Shown: positions 37,154-45,876 of the stretch, piece by piece
Layout: every line of letters begins with the position of its first letter
Numbering within the stretch: position 1 is the stretch's first letter
NCBI RefSeq assembly: GCF_018967845.1
Contig: NZ_JAHLZZ010000001.1
Span: 1,178,001-1,242,000, forward strand
Origin: Hymenobacter siberiensis
GTDB lineage: Bacteria > Bacteroidota > Bacteroidia > Cytophagales > Hymenobacteraceae
Length of the DNA stretch: 64,000 nucleotides
Direction of reading: 5' to 3'
The notes under the pieces: generated by a model
Seen by the model: the letters and a program-made list of their open reading frames with translations, nothing else
What the model was told of the DNA's origin: nothing
Database searches by the model: none
Position numbers and translations under genes: made by a program

Positions 37154-38488
37154 CTACACCTCCACTTTCAGCGTGGCGGGCGCGGAGGTTATTTCAAAGA
37201 GCTCGCCGTGAGGTACAATGGTAATCTGGCCGTATTCTTGGAGCAGCATTTTGTAGGCCTCGGCCACGGGGCGGGGCTTGCGGTCGAGGTCGAAGAGGCC
37301 GCAGGGGTTCACGGTGCCCACTTTGCGCGCCAGGCCCTTGTCCCAGTCAATCTGGTCGATGAGCGAATACCAGGTGAAGCCGAGCACGGGCACGCCTTCC
37401 TTGCGCATTCTGAGGATGTTCACCCACTGCTTCCAGAGCCAGGTAGGGCCTTCTTTGGCATCAAACACGTTGGTTTCGGTGTGCATCACCGGCTTTTTGT
37501 AGCGCTGGTAGTAGTCGCGGGTGATGTTGTACCAGCCCAGTACGTCCATGCTGGTTTGGATGGAGCCATCGGGCAGCATTATCTTCTCGTTGCGGCCGTA
37601 GTAATCGTTGCCCATTATCTGGTATCCGGGGGGCTCGCCGGCCATAAACCAGTCGTATTCCCGCCGGGCCATGCCGTTGTCACAGAGGTAATTAACCACC
37701 TCGCCCTCGGGGTGGTGGGCATATAGCAAATCGAGCGAGGCGAAGCGCAGCTTGTTCTGGAGCTGCACTTCGGGCGTGTGCTCGGCCCGCAGCTCGTGGG
37801 TAAACTCCGCCGACTCGCTCTGCACGATGATGCAGTCGGGCCGGTGCTTGGCAATCCTTTGGGTGCCCATGATGCTCGCGGCCACCAAGTGCTTCAGGGC
37901 CGTCACAAAAGCCTTGTCCGACTTCAGCTGCTCGTTCCAGATGCCGTCCTTGGCGCTCAGCTTGGCCGTCACGTAAATTTCGTTCACCGGGGTGTAAAAG
38001 CGCACCCATGGGTAGCGTTTGACTACTTCCTCGCAGTAGGCCGCGAAATGCACCGGCAGCTCGGGGTTCTGGAAATTGCCAATGAAATCGGGCACCCCGA
38101 AGTGCATCAAATCCAGAATGGGCGTGATTTCGAGGCGGCGGATTTCGGCCATCGCGGCATCCGCAAATTCCCAGTCGTATTTGTCGGGACTGAGCTGGAT
38201 TTTGTAGTAGGGCAAGCCGTAGCGCAGCACCCTCAGGCCCATTTCCTTCACCAGCGCCAGGTCCTCTTTGTAGCGGTTGTAGTGGTCGCATTCGGCCAGC
38301 AGGTCGCGGCGGGTTTTGCCATTGTCGATGGTCGGGTAGCTGCACTCGATGCCGGTGGCGAACATGAAATTATTGGGCAGGCCGGTGGGCAGGCCATTGC
38401 CGTTGTGGCCCTGCGCGCCGCCGTACTGGTCGCCCTCGTAGTTGCCATCGCCGAAATGGTCTTTGATTTCTGTGAGAAAAGACTTCAT
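37154..38488 (-). CDS. Glycoside hydrolase family 1-like protein
   Basis: 444 aa, no signal peptide seen. A TIM-barrel glycosidase: the acid/base Glu appears in YTPVNEIYVTA (GH1 normally has TxNEP) and the candidate nucleophile in VMHTETNVFD (GH1 has TENG). LRVLRYGLPYYKIQLSPDKYDW and the C-terminal GFTWYSLIDQIDWDKGL also fit GH1. The motif changes suggest a divergent subgroup with altered substrate. It lies downstream of, and in the same direction as, a GMC oxidoreductase and its small partner. Confidence 0.8.
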   Translation of the reverse strand: MKSFLTEIKDHFGDGNYEGDQYGGAQGHNGNGLPTGLPNNFMFATGIECSYPTIDNGKTRRDLLAECDHYNRYKEDLALVKEMGLRVLRYGLPYYKIQLSPDKYDWEFADAAMAEIRRLEITPILDLMHFGVPDFIGNFQNPELPVHFAAYCEEVVKRYPWVRFYTPVNEIYVTAKLSAKDGIWNEQLKSDKAFVTALKHLVAASIMGTQRIAKHRPDCIIVQSESAEFTHELRAEHTPEVQLQNKLRFASLDLLYAHHPEGEVVNYLCDNGMARREYDWFMAGEPPGYQIMGNDYYGRNEKIMLPDGSIQTSMDVLGWYNITRDYYQRYKKPVMHTETNVFDAKEGPTWLWKQWVNILRMRKEGVPVLGFTWYSLIDQIDWDKGLARKVGTVNPCGLFDLDRKPRPVAEAYKMLLQEYGQITIVPHGELFEITSAPATLKVEV

Positions 38489-38505
38489 GGTTTTTTGAAA
38501 TTCAG

Positions 38506-38619
38506 AACGTCATGCCGAGCGCAACCGAGGCATCTCGCGTGGGTTAGTAATTCAATTTTTGAAAGCGTCAAGGATTAGCGGTGGCACGCGAGATACTTCG
38601 CTTCGCTCTGCATGACGTT
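38506..38619. repeat. Palindromic intergenic repeat, GTCATGC family, copy 7 (mixed arms)
   Basis: 114 bp between the GMC and GH1-like genes. The left arm is of the CCGAGCGCAACCGAGGCATC subtype and the right arm is of the CAGAGCGAAGCGAAG subtype, so the stem has several mismatches. It looks like a recombinant or drifting copy. Confidence 0.85.
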
Positions 38620-38649
38620 CTTTCAAGTACCTGATTCCTTAGTTGGCTG

Positions 38650-40320
38650 CTACTTCAGGCTCTCCAGAAACTTGTCCGCCGTGCGCAGGCTCAGGGCCAT
38701 GATGGTCAGGGCCGGGTTCACACTCAACGCACTCGGGAACGTTGAGTTGTCCGAGATGTAGAGGTTGGGCACGTCGAAGGCGCGGCCGTTGGCGTCCACC
38801 ACCGCATCGTCGCCGCTCCGGCCCATGCGGGCCGTGCCAATAACGTGGGCATAGCGCTGAAACGACCAGATATCCGTAGCGCCGGCGGCTTCCCAGATGC
38901 CGCGCATGATTTTCTCGGCGTGGGCATTCATACGGTGCTCGTTTTCCTGAGCCGTGAAGTGCAGGCGGGGCTTGGGTAGGCCACGCGCGTCTTTTTCCTC
39001 AGCCAGCTCCAGGAAATTGTTGGCGTGCGGCAGGCAGTCGCCCAGAATATTGATGCCGGCAATGTGGTTGAAGTTGCGCATGTAGTCGCGCAGGGGCTGG
39101 CCCCACATTTTGCGGCCCCGGGCCACCTGCCCGGCAAACGTAACGGGCATCACACCAATGCTTTGCAGCAGGTAGCCGCCAATGAAGTCGGCGTCCTTCG
39201 GCCGGTGGGTGTCCTGCGAAATCAGGCCGCCGGGAATTCCTTTATTGGGCCGCACCTCATCGGCAAACGTGCCCCATACCTGCAGGCCGGGGTGGGCCAT
39301 CAGGTTGCGGCCCACCTGCCCGCTTGTGAGGGCCAGCTCATTGAGCAGCAGCAGGCGCGGGGTTTCCACCGAGCCACCGCAGAGGAACAGGTGGCGGCAG
39401 CGCTGGCGCTTTTGCTCGCCGTTCTGGGTGTACACCACGCCCGTCACGTAGCCCCGGGCATCGCGCTCAATCTCGGTCACGAAGCTGTTGGGCCGGATGT
39501 CGGCCCCGTGCTTCACCGCCAGCGGAATAAACGTCACGTCCATGCTCGACTTCGCCCCGTTGGAGCAGCCGGCCTGGCAGAAGCCGCGGTTGGTGCAGGC
39601 CTCGCGCCAGCCCACGCCCTCCTGGTAGTAGCGCGCCGAGAGCGCCGCATTGGCCGCCGGCGAGGTTTTGATTCCCATTTTCTCCGCACCGCGTACCATC
39701 AGCTGGGCCGCGCTGTTCAGCGGCAGCGGGGCCAGCGGGTAGCCCTGGCTGCGGGCGGGCCCCCAGGGGTAGGGGGTGGGGCCGGATACCCCGATAAACC
39801 GCTCAACTTCATTGTAATAAGGCTCCAGCTCCTCGTAGCTCACCGGCCAGTCCTCGCCCTGCCCAAAGTCGCGCCGAACGTGCAAATCGTCGGGCAGCGG
39901 GCGGGGGGTGTAGGCGGTGTAGTGCAGCGTAGAGCCGCCCACGCCGGTGCCGGAGTTATTCTTGCCCATGGCCAGCGGGTCGCCGCCGGCGGCCAGCCGC
40001 TCGTCGTTCCAGAACAGGAAATCCTGCGCTTTTTCGTCGGTGGCGAAGTCGGTTTTGGGGTTGTGCCAGGGGCCAGCTTCCAGGGCCACCACCTTCAGGC
40101 CAGCCTGGGCCAGCCGGGCCAGCAGTGGCGCGCCGCCCGCACCCAGCCCAATCACCACGCAGTCAACTTCATCGGCTTCGGGCTCCACTGCTTGTGGCTG
40201 TTCCTGCGGCGTATTGGTGGCTATGGGCTCCTCGGCCAGCAGGGTCTGCAGCAGCGGGTCCTGAATTTCGGGCTGCACAGGATTGAGGACGCCTTTTTCG
40301 AGGATTTCTTCGTCGGGCAT
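38650..40320 (-). CDS. GMC family oxidoreductase (sugar/glucoside dehydrogenase-like)
   Basis: 556 aa. After an acidic N-terminal extension of about 50 residues with no Tat signal comes the FAD-binding motif VVIGLGAGGAPLLARL. GVGGSTLHYTAYTPRPLPDD is the second GMC signature. The C-terminal active-site region has HVIGTARMG and NPALTIMALSLRTADKF. A cysteine-rich NRGFCQAGCSNGAKSS segment matches large subunits of gluconate- or glucoside-type dehydrogenases. The upstream gene encodes a subunit-3-like partner, so a two-component FAD dehydrogenase acting on a sugar or glycoside is likely; the substrate is unknown. Confidence 0.88.
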   Translation of the reverse strand: MPDEEILEKGVLNPVQPEIQDPLLQTLLAEEPIATNTPQEQPQAVEPEADEVDCVVIGLGAGGAPLLARLAQAGLKVVALEAGPWHNPKTDFATDEKAQDFLFWNDERLAAGGDPLAMGKNNSGTGVGGSTLHYTAYTPRPLPDDLHVRRDFGQGEDWPVSYEELEPYYNEVERFIGVSGPTPYPWGPARSQGYPLAPLPLNSAAQLMVRGAEKMGIKTSPAANAALSARYYQEGVGWREACTNRGFCQAGCSNGAKSSMDVTFIPLAVKHGADIRPNSFVTEIERDARGYVTGVVYTQNGEQKRQRCRHLFLCGGSVETPRLLLLNELALTSGQVGRNLMAHPGLQVWGTFADEVRPNKGIPGGLISQDTHRPKDADFIGGYLLQSIGVMPVTFAGQVARGRKMWGQPLRDYMRNFNHIAGINILGDCLPHANNFLELAEEKDARGLPKPRLHFTAQENEHRMNAHAEKIMRGIWEAAGATDIWSFQRYAHVIGTARMGRSGDDAVVDANGRAFDVPNLYISDNSTFPSALSVNPALTIMALSLRTADKFLESLK

Positions 40321-40356
40321 AATGGGATTAGGTAAATTCGGATTGAGGTAAAAAAT

Positions 40357-40458
40357 CTGTCATCCTGAGCTTGCGAAGGACCTTATCACCGTTGAACGAA
40401 TAGTAGTATCTCAACTGCTGTAAACGTGATAAGGTCCTTCGCAAGCTCAGGATGACAG
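40357..40458. repeat. Palindromic repeat, CTGTCATCCTGAGC family
   Basis: About 102 bp between the GMC gene and its partner. The arms CTGTCATCCTGAGCTTGCGA and GGACCTTATCAC are mirrored exactly on the right. The stop codon of the upstream gene lies inside the right arm. Different core from the GTCATGC family. Confidence 0.93.
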
Positions 40459-41052
40459 GCTTGGCTCTCTTTCTTCTTTTTCATTGAGGCCGATTTTCGA
40501 CCACTTGGGCAGGTCGGCCATCCCGACATAGCCGATTTCCTCCTGGGCCAGGGGGTGGGCGTAGTAGGTTTCGGTGAGCTCGGCCAGCATTTCTTCGAAG
40601 AAGCGCCCGGCGTCCAGGGTTTCCCAGGTAGTGCCGGGTGGGGTGCCCCCGGCAAGCGCCTGGATTACGGCATCCTGCTGTTCGACATTCAACCCCATAA
40701 AATCGGTCTGAAACAGTTCCTGGGCAATTTCCTGAATGCCGCCCAAGCCCAGCCGGTAGGCTTCGCGGTCGGGCGGGAGGGCATCGTAGCGCCAGCCGTC
40801 GGCGCGTCCTTCGGTGAGGCGTTGGTCCACGCCGGGGGCCATGGCAATGGGGCTGTCAGGCCGGTCGGGCTGGGGGAAGAGGCGGGCGGCTACGGCTTCG
40901 AGCAGGGCGAACGTTTCGGGGGCCAGAAACTGCGGCTCGTAGGCAACCGGGGCATCGAGGCGGGCCTGCAGGGCGGTACGGGTGGCATCGGAAACGTGCG
41001 GTGTAGCGAGCAAGGCGCGTACGGTGCCAGACGGATAAGTGGGAGCGGACAT
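40447..41052 (-). CDS. Gluconate 2-dehydrogenase subunit 3-like protein
   Basis: 201 aa. The middle part (FALLEAVAARLFPQPDRPDSPIAM, then GIQEIAQELFQTDFMGLN and the C-terminal ETYYAHPLAQEEIGYVGM) matches the small-subunit family that accompanies GMC dehydrogenases. No Tat signal is visible, unlike many relatives. The last codons and TGA stop are inside the palindromic repeat at 40357, so the repeat has replaced the original 3' end. It lies upstream of the GMC gene on the same strand. Confidence 0.82.
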   Translation of the reverse strand: MSAPTYPSGTVRALLATPHVSDATRTALQARLDAPVAYEPQFLAPETFALLEAVAARLFPQPDRPDSPIAMAPGVDQRLTEGRADGWRYDALPPDREAYRLGLGGIQEIAQELFQTDFMGLNVEQQDAVIQALAGGTPPGTTWETLDAGRFFEEMLAELTETYYAHPLAQEEIGYVGMADLPKWSKIGLNEKEEREPSLSS

Positions 41053-41194
41053 AGACGAACGTAAGTCAGAAACGAGGCCGGCACTGCCAGCCCCCTCGAT
41101 AACTGCTTACGGACAAAATCTTCCCGGGGCTGATGGCCGAGGCCGAAATTTCCTGGCCGCCACGTCCCCGCATCCGCGGTTATTACCGCGCGGG

Positions 41195-42718
41195 CTACTT
41201 CAGCTGCATAATCGCGGCCATCGTCTCAAGGCCCTCCCAGAGGTTGCCGAGGCGAATATTCTCGTTTTCGGCGTGCTGGTTGTTGTCGTAGTTGGCCACC
41301 GGCACCGTGATGGTCTGGGCCTGCAGCTGCTGCTCGAACACGTAGAGCGGCAGGCTGCCGCCCATGGTGGGCAGCACCACCACGGGGTCGGTGGTAGTGG
41401 TTTGCACGGCCGCGATAATCTGGCGGGCAATGGGCAGGTCGAGGCGGGTGCGCTGGGCATTGTAGCCGGGCTCGGCCTGCACCTTCACCAGCAGCGGGTA
41501 CTGGGCGCGCTCGGCGTCGGTGGGCTCGGCGCTGAGCACGTGGTAGCCCTGCGCTTCGATGTGGCGCACCACTTTTTGCACCTGGCGCTGGGCATCGTTG
41601 CCGGGCACCAGGCGCAGGTCGAGCACGGCGGCAGCGCTGGTCGGAATCACGTTGGCGGCGGCCGGGCCCACGTTGGCGCTCTGCATGCCGTTGATGTTGA
41701 GCGAAGGCTGATTGAGCAGCTCCACCAGCGTTTGGCCCGTGCCATATGGCCGCGCAAAGCCCAGCTCCTGCCGGATGGTTTCGTCGAGATTGGGCACCTG
41801 GGCCAGGGCGGCTTTTTCGGCCGGGCTCAGCGGCGTCACGTCATCATAGAAGCCCGCCACGCGCACCCGGCCGGTACTGTCTTCCATCGAGGCCAGCAGG
41901 CGAGCCAGGGCCAGGCCGGGGTTGGGGGCCCAGTTGCCATAGTGGCCGCTGTGCAGCGGCCGGCGTGGGCCATACACCGTCAGGCGCATGTTCACATCGC
42001 CCCGCGCCCCAAATACCACCTGCTTGCGGCCCGACTGATGCACCGGCCCATCGCAAATCACCCACACATCAGAAGCCAGCCGGGCCTTATGCTTGGCCAG
42101 AATCTCGGCCAGGTGCGGTGAGCCCCGTTCTTCTTCGCCCTCAAAGAAGAATTTGATGTTGATGTTGGGCTTGAGCTTGCTGGCTTTCAGGGCCTCGTAG
42201 CCGGTCAGAATGGCCATCACGCCCGCCTTGTCGTCGGAGGCGCTACGGGCGTAGAGTCGCCAATCGGGATTGAGCGGCTGGCCGGCGGCGGGTAGCTCGG
42301 TCAGCTGTCCGCCCCGGTCGAGCGGGCCGGTGGCCAGCTGCGGTCGGAAGGGCTGCAGGCCGTAGCCCCACTGCGCGGGGTTCACGGGCTGGCCGTCGTA
42401 GTGGGCATAAAAAATGACGGTGCGGGTAGCGCCCGGCACGCGCACTTCGCCAAACACCACCGGCGGCACGCCCGGTGTGGGCGCGGCCAGCAGCTCGGTG
42501 GCAATGCCGCGCCGCCGCATCATGCCCTGAATGAACTGCGCCGTACGCCGCAGCCCCGCCGAATCGGCCGCCACGTTGGAGATGGCCACCAATTGCCCGA
42601 ACTCCGCCAATAGCTCCCGCTCGTGTGCCTGCCGGAACTGGCGTACCCGTTGCGTGGGAGGCGCGGCTGGCGTGGCGGCGAGGAGCGTGAGCAGGACAAG
42701 GGGCAGGAGGGCTTTCAT
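41195..42718 (-). CDS. M20 family metallopeptidase (secreted dipeptidase-like)
   Basis: 507 aa with a signal peptide (LLTLLAATPAAPP). The di-zinc site is visible in VIFYAHYDGQP (His and Asp), SASDDKAGVMA (bridging Asp), EGEEERGSPH (catalytic Glu and Zn-ligand) and the later DGPVHQSG segment. A dimerisation domain occupies about residues 220-370. Such proteins hydrolyse dipeptides or short peptides. The ATG at 42718 opens the signal peptide; an in-frame ATG at 42766 overlaps the terminator stem. Confidence 0.9.
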   Translation of the reverse strand: MKALLPLVLLTLLAATPAAPPTQRVRQFRQAHERELLAEFGQLVAISNVAADSAGLRRTAQFIQGMMRRRGIATELLAAPTPGVPPVVFGEVRVPGATRTVIFYAHYDGQPVNPAQWGYGLQPFRPQLATGPLDRGGQLTELPAAGQPLNPDWRLYARSASDDKAGVMAILTGYEALKASKLKPNINIKFFFEGEEERGSPHLAEILAKHKARLASDVWVICDGPVHQSGRKQVVFGARGDVNMRLTVYGPRRPLHSGHYGNWAPNPGLALARLLASMEDSTGRVRVAGFYDDVTPLSPAEKAALAQVPNLDETIRQELGFARPYGTGQTLVELLNQPSLNINGMQSANVGPAAANVIPTSAAAVLDLRLVPGNDAQRQVQKVVRHIEAQGYHVLSAEPTDAERAQYPLLVKVQAEPGYNAQRTRLDLPIARQIIAAVQTTTTDPVVVLPTMGGSLPLYVFEQQLQAQTITVPVANYDNNQHAENENIRLGNLWEGLETMAAIMQLK

Positions 42719-42766
42719 GGTGGGAAGGTAAGTGGCTTGGGGGCTAGTGTTGGCAATTTCGTGCAC

Positions 42767-42800
42767 AAAAAAGCAGCCGACCCACTGGGCCGGCTGCTTA
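42767..42800 (-). terminator. Intrinsic terminator after the MFS small-subunit gene
   Basis: On the minus strand, AAGCAGCCGG and CGGCTGCTT pair around a short CCCAGTGGG-type loop and are followed by a T-run. It closes the MFS transporter operon 22 bases after its last stop codon. Confidence 0.85.
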
Positions 42801-42822
42801 ATAATCTGTTATAACACCGCCG

Positions 42823-42969
42823 CTATTGAAACAGCGTCAGTGCCTTAATAAAGGTTTGCGACACGCCCCAGGCCAGGGGGATGCCCACAAAAAGCCAGGC
42901 AATCACCAGCGCGCCGGTCGAGCTCGTTTCGGCTGCCGGAGTGCCGAGGTTGTTGGGTTGTGGATTCAT
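42823..42969 (-). CDS. MFS transporter small subunit (48 aa)
   Basis: A 48-aa protein too short for standard gene finding. It starts ATG (42969-42967) MNPQPNNLG, has a polar N-terminus of about 18 residues, one hydrophobic helix (ALVIAWLFVGIPLAWGV) and ends IKALTLFQ. This matches the small single-helix partner encoded beside OxlT-type MFS transporters in many bacteria. It lies 31 bp after the transporter gene and before a terminator, so the two form a compact operon. A role as an accessory membrane subunit is inferred from the family and position. Confidence 0.8.
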   Translation of the reverse strand: MNPQPNNLGTPAAETSSTGALVIAWLFVGIPLAWGVSQTFIKALTLFQ

Positions 42970-43000
42970 ATCAAAGTCGGATTTAGAAGGGGAGAATGGC

Positions 43001-44482
43001 TTAGTGCCCGCCGCCCTGGGGCGTAACGGGGCCTTTTTCGAAGTATTTCTCGTTCACGGCCGTTACCGCGAAGTTGGCCAACAGGCCTACCACCAGCACG
43101 CCCGCCATGGTGTAGAATACGGGCTGGTATATGTACGAACCACCCATTGCTTTGATATCTGGGTGATTGACAAGAAATGTTTGTAGGTCGGGCCCAGTTA
43201 GCTTATTAGTAAGCTCCGCGAACTTTGCTTTGCGGCCCTCAGACAAATAGTTGACGATGAGCGGGCCGACCACGCCGGCCGTGCTCCAGGCCGTGAGCAG
43301 CCGCCCGTGAATAGCACCCACCTGGTATTTGCCAAACAGGTCGGACAGATACGCCGGAATGGTAGCGAAACCGCCGCCGTACATGCTGATAATCACGCAG
43401 GCAACTATCACGTACAGCGTGAGCTGCAGGTTGTGGCCCAGCGTGGGGATTAGCAGGTACAGCGCAATGCCGAGCGCAAAGTAGATGGCGTACGTCACCT
43501 TCCGGCCCAGCTTATCTGAAGCCGACGACCAGAAGAAGCGACCCAGCAGGTTGAACATACTGAGCAGGCCCACGAAACCAGCCGCTGCGGCCGCCGTCAC
43601 AAACTTACCTCCGCCCATTGCTGCCTTCGAAAAAGTGTCCTGAATAAGCGGCGAAGCCGTTTCGAGCACGCCGATACCGGCCGTCACGTTGGTCATCAGC
43701 ACCACCCACAGCAGCCAGAACTGCGGCGTTTTGATAGCGTTGTCGGCCGATACGTTGCCGCTGGTAATCAGGGCGCTGTGCTCAGCATTGGGCACGTAGC
43801 CAGCCGGAGCCCAGTCGTCGGCCGGAACCCGGATGGACCACACCCCAAACTGCATGAACAGGAAGTAGATGATACCCAGCGTGATAAACGTAGCTGCTAC
43901 GCCCAGCGTGCCGGTGCTCTTAAAGTGCGCCATGAGTGCTACCGCAAGGGGCGAGGCAATCATGGCACCGCCGCCAAAGCCCATAATGGCCATGCCCGTA
44001 GCCACACCTTTGCGGTCCGGGAACCACTTAATGAGCGTGCTCACCGGCGAAATGTAGCCTAGGCCCAGGCCAATGCCGCCCAGCACACCGTAGCCCAGGT
44101 ACAGCAGCACGAGGCTGTGCAGGTGAATGCCGAGCGCGCCGATCAGGAAACCGCCGCCGAAGCAGAGTGCGGCCGCCATCATGGCCTTGCGCGGGCCCAC
44201 GCGCTCCAGCCACTTGCCAAATATGGCCGCCGACAAACCCAGCAGCACAATGGCAATGGAGAAAATCCAGCCAATCTGGCCCGGCGTCCAGTCGGTGGGG
44301 GCGGGCGCATCCACGTTGCCGCTGATGAGCGCCCCGAGGGGCTTTTTGAAAACGCTGAACGCATACACCTGCCCGATGGCCAGGTGAATGGCCAGCGCCG
44401 CCGGTGGCACCAGCCAGCGGTTGTAGCCCGGCCCCGCAATGGTGCGGCTGCGGTCGAGCAAAGAAGAGGAATTATCGGCCAT
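43001..44482 (-). CDS. OFA (oxalate/formate antiporter) family MFS transporter
   Basis: 493 aa with 12 predicted transmembrane helices. The start region (NRWLVPPAALAIHLAIGQVYAFSVF) and GYGVLGGIGLGLGYISPVSTLIKWFPDRKG are typical of OxlT-like carriers, which exchange carboxylates. The ATG at 44482 is preferred over an in-frame start at 44533. The small subunit gene follows on the same strand. A hairpin (CAAGGGG/CCCCTTG) lies about 50 bp upstream of the start in the leader. The substrate is not predictable here. Confidence 0.88.
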   Translation of the reverse strand: MADNSSSLLDRSRTIAGPGYNRWLVPPAALAIHLAIGQVYAFSVFKKPLGALISGNVDAPAPTDWTPGQIGWIFSIAIVLLGLSAAIFGKWLERVGPRKAMMAAALCFGGGFLIGALGIHLHSLVLLYLGYGVLGGIGLGLGYISPVSTLIKWFPDRKGVATGMAIMGFGGGAMIASPLAVALMAHFKSTGTLGVAATFITLGIIYFLFMQFGVWSIRVPADDWAPAGYVPNAEHSALITSGNVSADNAIKTPQFWLLWVVLMTNVTAGIGVLETASPLIQDTFSKAAMGGGKFVTAAAAAGFVGLLSMFNLLGRFFWSSASDKLGRKVTYAIYFALGIALYLLIPTLGHNLQLTLYVIVACVIISMYGGGFATIPAYLSDLFGKYQVGAIHGRLLTAWSTAGVVGPLIVNYLSEGRKAKFAELTNKLTGPDLQTFLVNHPDIKAMGGSYIYQPVFYTMAGVLVVGLLANFAVTAVNEKYFEKGPVTPQGGGH

Positions 44483-44656
44483 GTAAAAGTGGGAATTGAT
44501 GTGAAAGAAGAAAATAGAAAATACCGCTACCAAGGGGTCTAACCCCTTGAAAATGCGTATAAAGCAGCAAGGTAATCGGCTGCTTCGGTGGTTGACTAAT
44601 CGTGGCGTGAAAACTTTGCTAAATAGCTATAGCTGGCTGTGTGACGACCAACAAGG

Positions 44657-44768
44657 ACGGTCATGTCGAGCGCAGCCGAGACATCCCGCGTGGTCAGGTA
44701 ATCCAGTCGTTCAACGACATTGATTACTACCCCACGCGGGATGTCTCGGCTGCGCTCGACATGACCGT
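44657..44768. repeat. Palindromic intergenic repeat, GTCATGC family, copy 8 (variant core)
   Basis: 112 bp between the MFS and SDR genes, arms ACGGTCATGTCGAGCGCAGC with GAGACATCCCGCGTG. The mirrored arm carries the compensating changes (CACGCGGGATGTCTC). The centre has a GTTCAACGAC inner palindrome. Confidence 0.92.
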
Positions 44769-44786
44769 TCTGAATTCATCCCAGCG

Positions 44787-45719
44787 CTACTCGTCGCTGC
44801 TGAGCTTGCCGCCGGTTACGTGCACGAGGCTGCCGGTCATGAAGGAGCCGTCTTGGGAGGCCAGCAGCACGTAGGCGGGAGCCAGCTCCTCGGGCTGGCC
44901 AGGGCGCTTGAGGGCGACCTCGTGGCCGAATTTGGCGATTTCTTCGATGGGCATGGTACCGGGAATGTTAGGCGTCCAGACCGGGCCGGGCACCACGCAG
45001 TTCACTCGAATGCCTTTCTCGCCCAGATACAGCGCCAGCGACTTGGTAAGGGCATGAATACCGGCCTTCGAGCAGGCATAATCCACCAGAATGGGGATGC
45101 CCGTGATGCCCACAATACTGCCCGTGTTGATGATGCAGTCGTCCTTCTTCAGGTGCGGAATCGTAGCCTGCGCCATCCAGATGTAGCCCAGGATATTTGT
45201 GTCGAAGGTGCGGCGAATTTGCTCCTCTGAGATGTCCTCAAACTTCGCCTGGCTCATCTGGAACGCGGCGTTGTTCACCAGAATGTTCAGCCCGCCCAGC
45301 TCGGCCATGGTGCGGCGCACGGCCTGCTTGCACTGTTCGGGGTCGCGCACGTCCATCTGCAGCAGCAGGCACTTGCGCTTCTCCTTCTCAACCATTTGTT
45401 TGGTTTTTTCGGCATCCTCCACGTTTTCGTTGAAGACGATGGCCACGTGCGCGCCTTCTTTGGCGAAGGCAATGGCCACGGCTCGGCCAATGCCGGAATC
45501 GGCCCCGGTGATGATGGCGACTTTGTCCTTCAGCTTGCCGGCGGCCTTGTAGTTGGCCAGGTCCGAATCGGGCTGCAGTTTCATGTCGGCCTGTTTGGCC
45601 GGATAAGGTAGCTTTTGGGCGGCGGCCTTCATATCCTTGGCCGTGGGGCGGCTCTCGGCTTTGGCGGGGGCGGCTTTTTTAACCGGGGCTTTGGCGGAAT
45701 CAGTCTTTTTGGCGGGCAT
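44787..45719 (-). CDS. SDR family oxidoreductase (general-stress type)
   Basis: 310 aa. A Lys/Ala-rich N-terminal extension of about 70 residues is followed by the Rossmann motif TGADSGIGRAVAIAFAKEG, NNAAFQMSQ, and the catalytic YACSK. Overall it resembles the stress-associated dehydrogenases of the GSP39/YhxC type (KLQPDSDLANYKAAGKLKDK before the Rossmann fold). The substrate is unknown. It is transcribed alone, between repeat copy 8 and the aquaporin pseudogene. Confidence 0.88.
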   Translation of the reverse strand: MPAKKTDSAKAPVKKAAPAKAESRPTAKDMKAAAQKLPYPAKQADMKLQPDSDLANYKAAGKLKDKVAIITGADSGIGRAVAIAFAKEGAHVAIVFNENVEDAEKTKQMVEKEKRKCLLLQMDVRDPEQCKQAVRRTMAELGGLNILVNNAAFQMSQAKFEDISEEQIRRTFDTNILGYIWMAQATIPHLKKDDCIINTGSIVGITGIPILVDYACSKAGIHALTKSLALYLGEKGIRVNCVVPGPVWTPNIPGTMPIEEIAKFGHEVALKRPGQPEELAPAYVLLASQDGSFMTGSLVHVTGGKLSSDE

Positions 45720-45876
45720 GGCAGCGTGGAAATAGTGTGCCTCTGCTTACGCGAAAAAAGGAAAAATGGCTAATGCCGGACCCCAGCCGGTAGCCTAGAT
45801 GGCTGGTGCAGCAACCGCTGAGCGACATCGGCCCACGCGGCCCAGCAGCTTTTTTCAACCCACTCTGCGCCAATTG

